From the NCBI GenBank assembly GCA_030765045.1, contig CM060964.1, positions 277,011,888-277,075,887 of the forward strand: DNA of 64,000 nt, read 5' to 3'. Source of the stretch: Tenodera sinensis. Taxonomy: Eukaryota; Arthropoda; Insecta; Mantodea; Mantidae. The notes under the pieces were generated by a model. It ran no database searches and had not been told where the DNA came from. It saw only the letters and a list, made by a program, of their open reading frames with translations. The position numbers and the translations under genes were made by a program. How positions within the stretch are numbered: position 1 is the first letter of the stretch; each line of letters starts with the position of its first letter. Of the stretch, positions 55,160 through 64,000 are shown piece after piece.

Positions 55160-56084
55160 AGACACACATGTGTGTGTGTGTGGGTGTGTGTGTGGGTGTG
55201 CGTGCGTGCGTGTGTGTGTGCGCGTGCATGCGCGCGCGTGCGTGCGTGCGTGCGTGCGTGCGTGTGTGTATGTCTGTGAACAGCATAGCTCAAACAAAAA
55301 GTTGGTTAGCATCCAAAGTTGATATTTAAGTTTAATATATTTCAAGGATGCGATACAAAGATTTTGAAGAAAATCCCTTTACCTTAAACTATCCTTTACA
55401 TGGAAAATTTTTCAAACATTTTCATTTTCTCAAAAATAGCTCTAACAATTTTGATTAAAGTGCCATATGTTTAAGATATTTTTATGGCAAATGAAATGTA
55501 TATTTTGAATTTTCTGGCTATAGCTATAGCCCAGATAGTCATGTTCACTCTTGATGACTTTTCCATAACTTGTAAACCATAAGAGATAGACCAAATCTTT
55601 CTGTACAAAAAATGTAGATCATGTTAAAACATACAATTTATGTCCAAATAAATTTTATTGTGGAGCGAAGCGTTTTGGAGATATTCCTTGTTATTTGTGT
55701 GAGTTTTACAATATTTATACTTTTCTCAAATGGAAGATTGTTACTCACCTTTTATATCTTAGCAACAGGCAATAAAATAGGGGATTAATTCTTTACGCTA
55801 CAATCCGATGATTTGATAAAAAAATGTAGACCAAATCATTCATATTTAAAATTGTCTTTTTCTACAGATCTATTAGCAGGCGTATCTTTATGACAGCCTT
55901 AAAGTAGGACAGCTACCCAAGTACTGGATTTTCTCTCATATTCACCTTGCACCTACAAGAATACTAGCAATAATTTCTGCAAATGTTTATCTTGACATGA
56001 AGATAAAGGAAGAAGTTTGTAAGAACAGTTAGTACAAGAGCAGAGAAAGTTATGTGGCTGTAACACATCAGATTTTTTTTTGTT

Positions 56085-56490
56085 AACATCCCCAAAGATA
56101 CAATATAAACCACTCCAGATCTGATGCATTTATATCATAGTGGTTTAGTTTATTTATTAGTATTTCATGGTGAACAAAATCAAACACTTTTTATATGTTA
56201 CAGATTAGTATGTCAGTGCTGCTGATTGCTTTTTCAAGATGTTTTGTTACTGCATTTACTAAATGGGTTATTGCAGCGATAGTTGAAAAAACATGTTTGA
56301 AGTCAAGCTGGTTGTTATTAATTTTAGAATTTTCTAGATATATGTACTTGTAAATGGAAATATACAATTTTCCCTAGTACTATTGAAAAAAAAATTCATT
56401 AGTATGGAGATTGGGTGATAATTTTTAAACTGATCATCCCATCTTTGTAGTTGTACTGGACATAGGAAATGAGGGGTGAAATCTCTGTAT
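56085..56490 (-). pseudogene. Jockey/CR1-like LINE RT fragment
   Basis: The minus strand contains KVFDFVHHEILINKLNHYDI (the region after motif A), preceded by LVNAVTKHLEKAISSTDILI with stops. A short fragment. Confidence 0.65.
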
Positions 56491-56724
56491 AATCTGAAAA
56501 ATGTTATTTGATGTAACTAAAATAAATTTATAGGTACTGAAATTTAACATTAGTTACTGTAAAGTTTGCAAATTTTATACTAAGCTCTGTTTGAGTACAT
56601 ATTTGCATTTATTTCTGTTTGAGTTCTCTATTATTCATAATTTGTTTATACGCATTTTTTATACACATGATATACCAAGATGTGCTACCTATCATAACTC
56701 ATCGTCTCTCCTTTCAACCCTGAG

Positions 56725-56950
56725 AGAAACATATCTGCCTCGCATTCAAGAGGTCCCTAGTTCAAATCTCAGTTGGATTGAGTTATCTGGTTGAGGTGTT
56801 TTTTCTCCCACATGGTCTTTCATTATTCTAAGAATAAAAATCTTGGAAAACTCTAAGATCTGTGGACTTCAGGTTCATTTAAGCAACCTTTCACTTATTT
56901 GTCATCCAAGATTACTTACCTGGTTGGAGGACATTAAATTTTTAAAAAGT
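56725..56950 (+). repeat. tRNA-Val-like SINE, diverged copy
   Basis: CTGCCTCGCATTCAAGAGGT then box B AGTTCAAATCTCAG, followed by TTATCTGGTTGAGGTG and the end GGTTGGAGGACATTAAATTT. Same family as the copy at 23340-23595. Confidence 0.75.
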
Positions 56951-57299
56951 AAATGAATAATTGCTTTTTTTGACTATTGTCAAGAGCAGCCAATGATGTA
57001 TGAAATTTCCTATGGTACTAGTCCTGTATAAATAATGGTTTGTGTGAAGCAATTTTCTGTTTATTTAACTAAAACAGCAATATTGAGCTTCACAGTGTAC
57101 TTACTTCAAGTTTGTTAATTAAATTAATTGTGTTTATTAACGTTTGCCACAAGAATGTTAGATTAAATGTTCCACAATTGCTGCATTTAAAAGCAGTATA
57201 GATATAACAAACATTTCTATACTGTCACATGTATAACTTTTATGCTATTATTTAAAATGCCTATGAATGTTAAGCTGATATTTCAAGCTAAACTAAACA
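56951..57299. other. Intron sequence, nothing recognised
   Basis: AT-rich spacer. Confidence 0.35.
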
Positions 57300-57450
57300 A
57301 ACGCAGTGCCATAGCCCTTACTAGGCCAAAGCCTACCACCTGGCAGCTGCATCCCCCACCTCTGCCCGCCACAGGCACCATGAGTGGGATGCAGAACTGG
57401 AAGGTGGGACCTGGATAGCACCCCATGCTCTTCCAGCCAGTTGTGCAGTC
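57300..57450 (-). repeat. SINE fragment, same family as 7415-7725
   Basis: Shares CCCACCTCTGCCCGCCACAG and ATGAGTGGGATGCAGAACTG with the 7.4 kb copy. Confidence 0.6.
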
Positions 57451-57534
57451 TCCTGAACCACATATTTCAAGCTACTTTCAGTTAATTGTACTTAAAATGT
57501 ATCAGGTTGTCTACAAATTTTTATTTTCTCTACT

Positions 57535-58560
57535 ACATATAGTACCATAGAGGAAGTATTATATTCCACCCAAAATGTCATGTCGAGAGTTCACCAGAAA
57601 TATATTTTGAAGCCCCCTGAATCCTTCCTTACCTTACCTTACCTTACCTTACCCCTTACCTTACCTTACCCCTTACCTTACCTTACCCCTTACCTTACCT
57701 TACCCCTTACCTTACCTTACCCCTTACCTTACCTTACCTTCCCTTCCCTCCCTCCCCTCCCTTCCCTCCCCTCCCCTTCCCTTCCCTTCCCTTCCCTTCC
57801 CTTCCTGTATGCATGCCTCCCTGCCTGCCTGCCTGCCTGCCTGTCTCTTTAGGCAGCATGGCTCAAAAACAAAAAGTCGGTTAAAACCAAAGTTGGTATT
57901 TAAGTTTAATGTCTTTCAAGGATGCGACACAAAGATTTTGAAGAAAATTTCGCAACCCTAAACTAGCCTTTCAATGGAAAATTTTTCAAACATTCTGATT
58001 TTCTTGAAAATGGCTCTAACGATTTTGATTAAAATGACATATATTTGAGATACTTTTATGACAGATGAAATGTATATCTTGAATTTTCTGGCTATAGCTC
58101 ATGAAGTCCTATTTACTCTGGATGATTTTTGCATAACTGGTAAACTGTAAGAGATAGACAAAATCTTAGGATACAAAAAATGTAGATCTTGCTAAAATAC
58201 ACAATTTATGTCTGAATAAATTCTGTTATAGAGTGATTTATTTCGGAGATATTCCAGATTATTTGTGTGAGTTTTGGAGAACTTATACTTCTGTCAAATG
58301 AAACATTGTTATTAATTTTTTTATATGCTAACTGTATAAAGAGAACAAAATTTGAAAGCTTTAAAAGATTTAACTATTGCTCAAAGCCTATTGTATTCCC
58401 ATATTCTCCTTGCACCTACAAGGAAATGAACAATAAGATAATTTCTGCAAACGTTTTTCTCATCTACACAAAGAAGATATAAGAATAAGGAATAAAAGTT
58501 TATAAGAATGATTAGTACAAGAGTAGAGAAAGCCATGTGAGTGCAACACATCAGATTTTT
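57535..58560 (+). repeat. Repeat Y copy with an ACCTT-type tract instead of (GT)n
   Basis: Begins CTCTACTACATATAGTACCA and has GTATTATATTCCACCCAAAA and GAAGCCCCCTGAATCC, directly followed by (CCTTA)n. It resumes at GGCAGCATGGCTCAAAAACA and runs through TTTCAAGGATGCGACACAAA to GTAGAGAAAGCCATGTGAGT. This is the best-preserved long Y copy. Confidence 0.85.
57622..57842. repeat. (ACCTT)n with 16-bp higher-order unit, then CCTTC/CTCCC and CTGC tracts
   Basis: The unit ACCTTACCTTACCCCTT repeats about five times, followed by CCTTCCCTCC runs and (CTGC)n. The overlapping frame is an artefact. Confidence 0.93.
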
Positions 58561-58639
58561 TTAAATAGCTCTTCAGAATCATATTGCTGATTTATACCTC
58601 AGTCTGCTGAAATAGCTCAGAGTTAACTTGCAATGCTTT

Positions 58640-58760
58640 GAGAACTTTGGAACTTAAAAATTCAGTGCCACAGCTGGGATTTGAACTACAGACCCTCCAC
58701 TTACTAGGCAGGTGCTCTAACCATTAAGCTAGAGTGACAACCTGCCAGAATGACATTGTC
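58640..58760 (-). repeat. SINE S1 fragment
   Basis: Contains AACTTAAAAATTCAGTGCCA, GGGATTTGAACTACAGACC and TAACCATTAAGCTAGAGTG, the S1 tRNA-like head on the minus strand. Confidence 0.7.
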
Positions 58761-59292
58761 TCCTCTAATATGAAATGCAGTCTCTCTTTCTCCCTCTCAC
58801 TCCCTTCCTCCCTCTGCCTTTCCCTGTCCTCATTCCCTTTCCTCCTAACTCTCAATATCTCTCTCCCTGTATGGTGACATTGGCTGCAGTACTTCTGCAC
58901 CATTTATTACAGTTATATCCCATATTTCAAGATATAACAGCTTATAATTTAGGGGCAGGAGATACAATTTTCCCATACAGCTTGTGTAAAACTTCCTAAC
59001 ATCCCCCCACTCCTGAAACAAAGATGTGCAGTAGCACTGAGCAGCCCACCTGCATAATAAGAGGAGTAGGGGTCAGTCTTCCAGCTGCCATGAGAATGGT
59101 AAGTTCAATTTTGTATATGTAACTGCCTCCAAGTCCTGATAACCCATCAAGTCTCTTGCTCCCCCACCACTCTCACCAATTGTCTGCATTTCTCCTCTCT
59201 TGCGCATGTGGAGTTTCACAACATTTTACACAAGCTGTACTATTTGTAAGAAAACTGACATAAAAATGAGAAATGGAACGGTTTTTACTTAC
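58761..59292. other. Intron sequence with a CT-rich tract
   Basis: 58781-58860 is CT-rich. No gene seen before the donor at 59292. Confidence 0.4.
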
Positions 59293-59558
59293 TCATCTGT
59301 TATTTGTAATATTATATCTCGAACAAGTATAGCTCTGTACACAGCCCTCAGCTCTCCTCCATCTATAACAACAAGCCGTCCATCTGAAGTTCCAGTTATC
59401 ACTTGATCAAATGACAACCAGGTAGCACAAGTGAAAATTGCATCCTCAGGTTTGGCCCAGCCATATTGCCTCCACACATTATCAGATACAGTGAGCAAAC
59501 GGAACAGTTGAGGTCCAATCACAGCCACTATGCTGCTGTCACCTGGATTGCATGCCAC
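59293..59558 (-). CDS. CFAP57: CFAP57-like exon (WD40 propeller), most 5' exon in the window
   Basis: The acceptor TTTTGAACAG ends at 59559 and the donor ATGA|GTAAGT starts at 59292. The 266 nt leave two bases that form a Glu codon with the first base of 51993-52120. The product runs VACNPGDSSIVAVIGPQLFR, then RQYGWAKPEDAIFTCATWLS, FDQVITGTSDGRLVVIDGGE and IILQITDE. Vertebrate CFAP57 has at this point a blade with [20 protein letters not shown]. About 150 N-terminal residues must be encoded beyond 59558; I found no exon for them before 64000. Confidence 0.92.
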
Positions 59559-60529
59559 CTGTTCAAAACATTACTTTAATAAACACATATGTTTTCTCTA
59601 TTAAAATGTGCAGAATATGTAAAGTTCCAGAATTATAGCTTGTCTAATTTTCAAATACCTATATTCCAAAAGAGTTGCTGCCTTTTTTTATTAGTATTAA
59701 TGCCTGTTCTTAGTTCCTAAAGCACCACACAGTGATACATGAAATGAAATAATGACTGGGAAAGAAAATTTGGGAACTAATACTCCAGGTCTAATAAAGT
59801 ACACCCCCAATATTTGCCACTTATGAGGACTAAGGAAAACCCAGGGAAAAATTCAGTTGGGGAGGATTGTCCTGGTAGGCTTTGAACTGCAGACCTCCTG
59901 TTTATGAATCTGTGTCTTAGCCACTTTGGCTACTCATGTTGTTAAAAGAGCTGCATGTACAAAGGAGCTACATGGATGAAAGAGCTGCCATTAAAGGAAT
60001 GTTCACAGAGAAATGTGTTGTAATAAAGAAAACTTTCAAACAAATGGATATGGACAGTAAACAGAAAAATGGAAATAACATAAGATGTACTATTGTTCAG
60101 AAGATTATTTCAACTCATGGATAATATGATTAAGTGGTATTTGTATATAATTGTAAATGTGTACAGTATTGAATATAAGCTAAATTAAATAAAATATAAA
60201 TTTAGCCATATGCCACAGGTAAGTTATGGCTTTAATCATTCTGTGAAATATCTAGCCATTTTACAAAATACCTGCATGCAGTTAAATATAAGGTCATCCT
60301 ACATTATGACATTGCATTTCAGATGCATTGAAAATGTGTTCAAAATTCAAAAACAAGTTCAAATTGATTCACCATTAATATAAAGAAGTATACATGGCTT
60401 CATCCGATTACATTAATTAATACAAAATTACCCTTACATGAATTTAATTACAATATTTATGAATTTAAATATATCAATAAATTTAATTAGCTTTTAAATT
60501 GAGTCTAGGAACTCATATATACTATAATA
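59559..60529. other. Intron sequence with a decayed SINE at ~59790-59940
   Basis: 59790-59940 resembles a tRNA-derived SINE on the minus strand (GCTTTGAACTGCAGACCTCC, CTTAGCCACTTTGGCTACTC). The rest is AT-rich with nothing recognised. Confidence 0.45.
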
Positions 60530-60800
60530 AACCTCTCTTTGTAACAAGCTCTTCAAATCTCTTTTGCTACAACGCATGGACTGTTCTTTTAAATTTTCTG
60601 GCAATTTATTATATAGCATAGTCCCATAATAGTTTTCTCCTTTTTGCAAACAAGGGTGTGTTATATTCAATAACCCTTAAATTTGTTCTGCTTCTAGTAT
60701 TGTGGAAATGAATATTTTCATTTATCATCAAATTATATACTGGTCTACACTCAAAATCTATTTGAGTTAAGAATTGTTCATTCCTATTCATTTCGATGTG
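60530..60800 (-). pseudogene. Jockey/CR1-like LINE C-terminus
   Basis: The minus strand encodes MNRNEQFLTQIDFECRPVYN, then FHNTRSRTNLRVIEY. After a stop, LPENLKEQSMRCSKRDLKSL is read. This is the usual end of Jockey/BS-type ORF2. Confidence 0.65.
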
Positions 60801-61077
60801 AAATAAATGAATATGATGTTTAAAATGTTTACTTAGCTTTCATTCCATTGGAAAACAGGAATTAACTTTATGATAGAGGGAAATTCTTGGAATGTTAGAA
60901 TTTTTTCACAATGTTTGTAATTTTTTTCATTGCTACAAATAAGGGCTGACAACACAGCATGCCATATTTTGTTCCTTCTTGGCTCCAGGTTTTAGCAGTG
61001 GAATCTCTTGTAGAAAAATGTTAAAGTGTCTGTATATATATATTTATATATATATATATATATTGAGAAAGAGACAA
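60801..61077. other. Spacer with (TA)n
   Basis: A TATATA run lies at 61033-61064. Nothing else is recognised. Confidence 0.5.
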
Positions 61078-61340
61078 CACCATTCTTTTACATGGAAAAT
61101 AACCTTTTTGCCTGTAATCATGTAAATGGTCTAATGGCATCCTTGAGAATGGAGCCTAATCCCAAAATCTGGAGATTTCTCATTGACTCCTCTAAATTAA
61201 GCTTGAAAGCTGTTTTGCTTCACAACAGAAACACACGGCCATCAGTTCTTATAGATCATGCTGTACATATGAAGGAGAGCTATGAAAATGTAAAATTGCT
61301 TCTTGAAAAAATAAATTATGAATTTACTTATCTTTGAATA

Positions 61341-61795
61341 AACTAGTAAGAGTGATGTGAATCTAAATTATAATGAAAATTCAGTTAGTGTAGAAACCAT
61401 ACTAAAAGAACACATGAGATTCATCAAATACAAACATATGGATAAATCTGCAGTTACACACCATTTTTGGACTTCCAATCACATTATGCTGAACATAAAA
61501 CTTTTAAGAGCTACAAAACATGCTGCAGTGTTGGATATCTGAGAGAAAATTCATATCACAAAAAACAAGCTCTGCATAATGAACTTTGATTTGCTGCCAC
61601 AAAAACCTTAATGGAAATTCATCAGCCCACTGCTAGATGACAGCCCAACCAACCACACTTCAAACATCTGCAGGAACCAGTCAAGCAATTCTGATGATGG
61701 GAGCAAGTTAAGCTCTTGAAACTAGCCAAGATTAATTTACATGTAAGTGATGTTAAGTGTTTCAACACTGACTTAATTTTCATTATAATAAAATA
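61341..61795 (+). mobile_element. Penelope-like fragment: endonuclease end and terminal unit
   Basis: 61357-61545 reads MDKSAVTHHFWTSNHIMLNI, then KLLRATKHAAVLDI and, after a stop, EKIHITKNKLCIMNFDLLPQ. This is the end of a Penelope-type GIY-YIG protein. It is followed by a spacer and a hammerhead-like core. It differs clearly from the copy at 9.05-9.8 kb, so it is a second Penelope family. Confidence 0.65.
61691..61721 (+). ncRNA. Hammerhead-like core with canonical CTGATGA
   Basis: CTGATGA (61691-61697), stem GGGAGC/GCTCTT (61699-61704 with 61712-61717, two G-U pairs), GAAA (61718-61721) followed by C. The best match to the conserved core among the four. Confidence 0.55.
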
Positions 61796-62287
61796 TGAAG
61801 TTCATCAATGGCAGATTTGTGACAATCTGAAGTTTATTGCTATCATAATTGGAATGCAGTTAGGGTATACAAAGTGTTGCTGGTTCCTTTGTGAGTGAGT
61901 CAGTCGCAACAGGAAATCACACTACACATGAAAAATATGGCCTAAAAGCAAAATGATGGAGCCTGGGAAAAGGAATATATGGACACTTGCTTAGTTTCCC
62001 ATGATAAAATCTTATTACCACCTTTACACATCAAGTCAGTCTTATGAAGCATTTAGTGAGGGTGATGAATAAAGGAAGAAGCTTTTAAGCATTTAAAAAT
62101 AAAACTCTCACATCTCAGTGATGTAAAGAACTAATAGGGAATCTTTATTGGACCATAAATTTGAGAACTATTTCACGGTGGAACATTTAATATGGTCATT
62201 GAAAGGAAAGAGAAAGCAGCTTGGGAAGCATTAAAAAATGCTGTTCACAATTTCTTGGGAAATCAAAGAGCTTAAAATTACAATTTG

Positions 62288-62941
62288 GTTGTGGTGCGGT
62301 TTTTATAATTATGCTTCGTTGGGTCTTTGAGCTATTGAAATCTTTGTGATCTCAGGGCGTGGTAACGGATGGAATGAAAAATCACACGATATTTCTTCAC
62401 CACAATGTATTATTTTATTAACACTTTTTCGATATTTTACATTAAACAATTCCTCTTAGCACCGTTCTAAATGATTTAAATCTTTTCACTTTTTTATTTA
62501 AAGTGGAACAAAAGCTTGATGAAAGACTGGTAAATGTTCTACGATGTTCACACTACCCAAACGTGTCCTTTCACCTTCAACATACACACACTAGTGGGAA
62601 GATTATGGCGTCACCTCACGTGACACCGCCTTTTTCGTATACATCCGCGTATGCGTCCATCAAATAGTTCTTTCTTGTTAGGGAAGCGATCCCTAACCAT
62701 CCTCCCTTACTTTTATTATGGAACACATATAATTCTAATATTTATACATATATATTAAAATCAAATATGGAAATATTTATGACGTCTTTAAACTAACTTA
62801 GTTGTTCATAACAATGAACATTTGCAACACATTTTCGTCATTTAAGCAACTCATACCAACCTCAATAAACAAATTACACTTTTAACAAATATTCACATAA
62901 ACGATTTTCTTTTGGGGTCTTCTAATATTCTGTCTCAGTTG
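62288..62941 (-). mobile_element. Solo LTR (element-A-related), 646 bp, with 4-bp duplication
   Basis: The LTR 62292-62937 runs TGGTGCGG to CTGTCTCA and is flanked by GTTG at 62288-62291 and 62938-62941. Its right end is the complement of TGAGACAGAATATT and its left end complements AATAAAAACCGCACCA-like sequence of element A. Confidence 0.92.
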
Positions 62942-63212
62942 TTAATGAACTTCTGATGACATACCAAGAGCTAGGTTGTAATATGTCGCTCAAGACCCAA
63001 TTTTTGGACTCACATTTGACTTCTTCCTGAGTAATTGTGGCATTGTGAGTGGTGAGCATGAAGAACACTTCCATCAAGATATATCAGAATTGGAAAGAAG
63101 GTATCAGGGCAAGTGGAACTCACATATGCTTGCAGACTATTGTTGGAATGTCATGAGAGATGCCCCAGAAGATTACAAAAGAAAACCAAAATAACAGAAA
63201 CCCTCTAGTGAG

Positions 63213-63346
63213 TCTAAAATAAAAACAAATTTAGTGACTAAAAGCTTCACCTATCTTAGTAATTGCTGTAAGTTCTTGAATTAATATGCAGCAATTACTA
63301 GGGTAAGTGAAGCTTTTAGTCTCTAAATTTTTGTTTTTATTTTAGA
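63213..63346. repeat. Palindrome: ~57-bp arms, ~20-bp loop, same family as 39313-39542
   Basis: Arms 63213-63268 and 63289-63346 are complementary with a few mismatches. The block GACTAAAAGCTTCACCTATC with TTAGTAATTGCTG parallels that in the 39.4 kb hairpin. Confidence 0.85.
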
Positions 63347-63446
63347 TTCTATTGCTTTACTGTTGACAACTTCAGTTTTTTCATTGAATTTAACCTCTAG
63401 TGAATAATAAACAGATAAGTGACCAAAGGGAGAAGTTCCATATATA
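63347..63446. other. Spacer
   Basis: Short AT-rich spacer before the mariner terminus. Confidence 0.3.
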
Positions 63447-64000
63447 TTGGGTGTCCCAAAAAAAAAAACACTGACAATGCTTAGCATGTTGTGTGGGGTG
63501 GCAAGCTGATTAGTTTTCAAATAGGAAAACGGTTTGGACGCTGGACAGTGTTGAAGTTTGAGAACGAATGGTTGTGACAATTTGTTAATATTCATTTTGG
63601 TATCTTAGTAGGACCAAATAATATTTTTAAGGTGATAGCAAAGGAATAAGCAATGAACCAAATGGTTCACCCACTTCATAGGTATTGTTCAAAATGTTCA
63701 CCATTTGTGCACCTGCAAGCCTCACACCTTTTTAACCAATTATGTTATACTCTAACAAAAACACCCTTATTGTTGCAAATTTCTTCCGCAGCCAGATAAA
63801 TGCACTCTCTTAAAGACTCGAGGGCAGTAGTTGCTGTTTTGTAGATCCTGCTTTTCACATCTCCCCAGAAGAAAAAATCCAGAGGATTCATACCGGGTGA
63901 AAGGGAAGTCATTACATTAATTTAAACCAGTGGTAGATCTTGGTATTTGGAGCACATTTTGTGTCTTATGTTTTTGTCTCTGACCATTTCCTATGGAGAT
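63447..64000 (-). pseudogene. Mariner-like transposon, transposase C-terminus; continues past the window
   Basis: The terminus begins near 63450 with TTGGGTGTCCCAAAA, a typical mariner-type inverted end. On the minus strand from about 63935 the frame reads NPLDFFFWGDVKSRIYKTAT, then ALESLRECIYLAAEEI, CNNKGVFVRV, a TAA, and NWLKRCEACRCTNGEHFEQY to the stop at 63676. The NPLDFFFWG motif follows the third catalytic residue in mariner transposases. The catalytic Asps lie at or beyond the window edge, and the in-frame TAA shows decay. Confidence 0.75.

Larger units (their letters stand above)
53461..56075 (+). repeat. Repeat Y copy split at its (GT)n tract by an R1-like LINE
   Basis: 53461-53608 is the Y start (CTCTACTACATATAGTAAGC, GAATCCAAAAAATCCATTTT, TAGAAAAAAGACTG, (TG)n). 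55160-56075 is the remainder: (GT)n to 55275, CAGCATAGCTCAAACAAAAA, TTTCAAGGATGCGATACAAA, the body and the end GAGAAAGTTATGTGGCTGTA. The LINE lies between two GT runs. Confidence 0.8.
61078..63196 (+). pseudogene. Repeat-encoded protein remnant of unknown function, broken by two insertions
   Basis: Three pieces read in order: 61078-61340 (IWRFLIDSSKLSLKAVLLHN, SYENVKLLLEKI), 61796-62291 (WQICDNLKFIAIIIGMQLGY, CCWFLCE, and later frames with decayed helices), and 62938-63196 (LGCNMSLKTQFLDSHL, HEEHFHQDISELERRYQGKW, MLADYCWNVMRD). From memory this order matches an abundant multi-copy protein of insects and cnidarians usually annotated as uncharacterised. Its origin is unknown to me. Stops and frameshifts are frequent. 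The gaps are a Penelope-like piece and a solo LTR. Confidence 0.55.

Noticed and set aside
57622..57735. CCTTA/TAAGG repeats as an interstitial telomere
   Set aside because: The insect telomere unit is TTAGG (CCTAA). TAAGG is not a rotation of it, and the tract sits at the microsatellite slot of repeat Y.

Overview
The window is about 64 kb of AT-rich, intron- and transposon-dominated animal DNA. The only host gene I can support is on the minus strand. Six widely spaced exons (59293-59558, 51993-52120, 40540-40775, 39560-39764, 14541-14758, 10003-10215) join in phase into 422 codons of a WD40 propeller that follows, block by block, the vertebrate cilia- and flagella-associated protein 57 (CFAP57, formerly WDR65). 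All six have GT-AG borders. The gene's first exons lie beyond 64000 and its coiled-coil half beyond position 1. The mobile elements are types common in arthropods: I/R1-group LINEs with RNase H, Jockey/CR1-like LINEs, Penelope-like elements, Tc1/mariner and Ty3 elements with coiled-coil Gag. I infer an arthropod, probably an insect with a large genome. The species is not determinable by eye.

Layout. 1-10002 holds LINE copies nested in an LTR, a LINE derivative, SINEs and a Penelope-like insertion. 10216-14540 is an intron with a SINE, a mariner remnant and a long-armed foldback element. 14759-39559 is one 24.8 kb intron. It holds a solo LTR containing a SINE palindrome, a Tc1 element in a satellite-like array, very long microsatellites, two SINE families, a LINE ORF1-like remnant, and two LTR retrotransposons (called A, 25326-30207, and B, 30642-36870). 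A large hairpin lies next to the 39560 splice donor. 40776-51992 holds a near-complete but broken LINE, arrays of an unclassified high-copy repeat (called Y), inverted Penelope-type terminal units and a second LINE derivative. 52121-59292 holds an R1-like LINE sitting in the (GT)n tract of a Y repeat, plus more LINE, SINE and Y pieces. 59559-64000 holds a repeat-encoded protein remnant broken by a Penelope piece and a solo LTR, a second hairpin of the 39.4 kb family, and a mariner terminus.

Most informative points. (1) Elements A and B keep the same kind of -1 frameshift heptamer (GGGAAAT, GGGAAAC) just before the gag stop; B also has a well-placed stem-loop. (2) Both have nearly identical LTRs but have lost the core of pol, by different deletions. 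(3) Four Penelope-type units carry a CTGANGA-stem-GAAA core typical of hammerhead ribozymes. (4) A roughly 1 kb inverted SINE array is bracketed by one 12-bp target duplication. (5) Two LINE derivatives join the 5' leader directly to the last 80-110 bp of the element. (6) An R1-like LINE is flanked on both sides by (GT)n. Domain and family names come from my reading of translations and are not database results.
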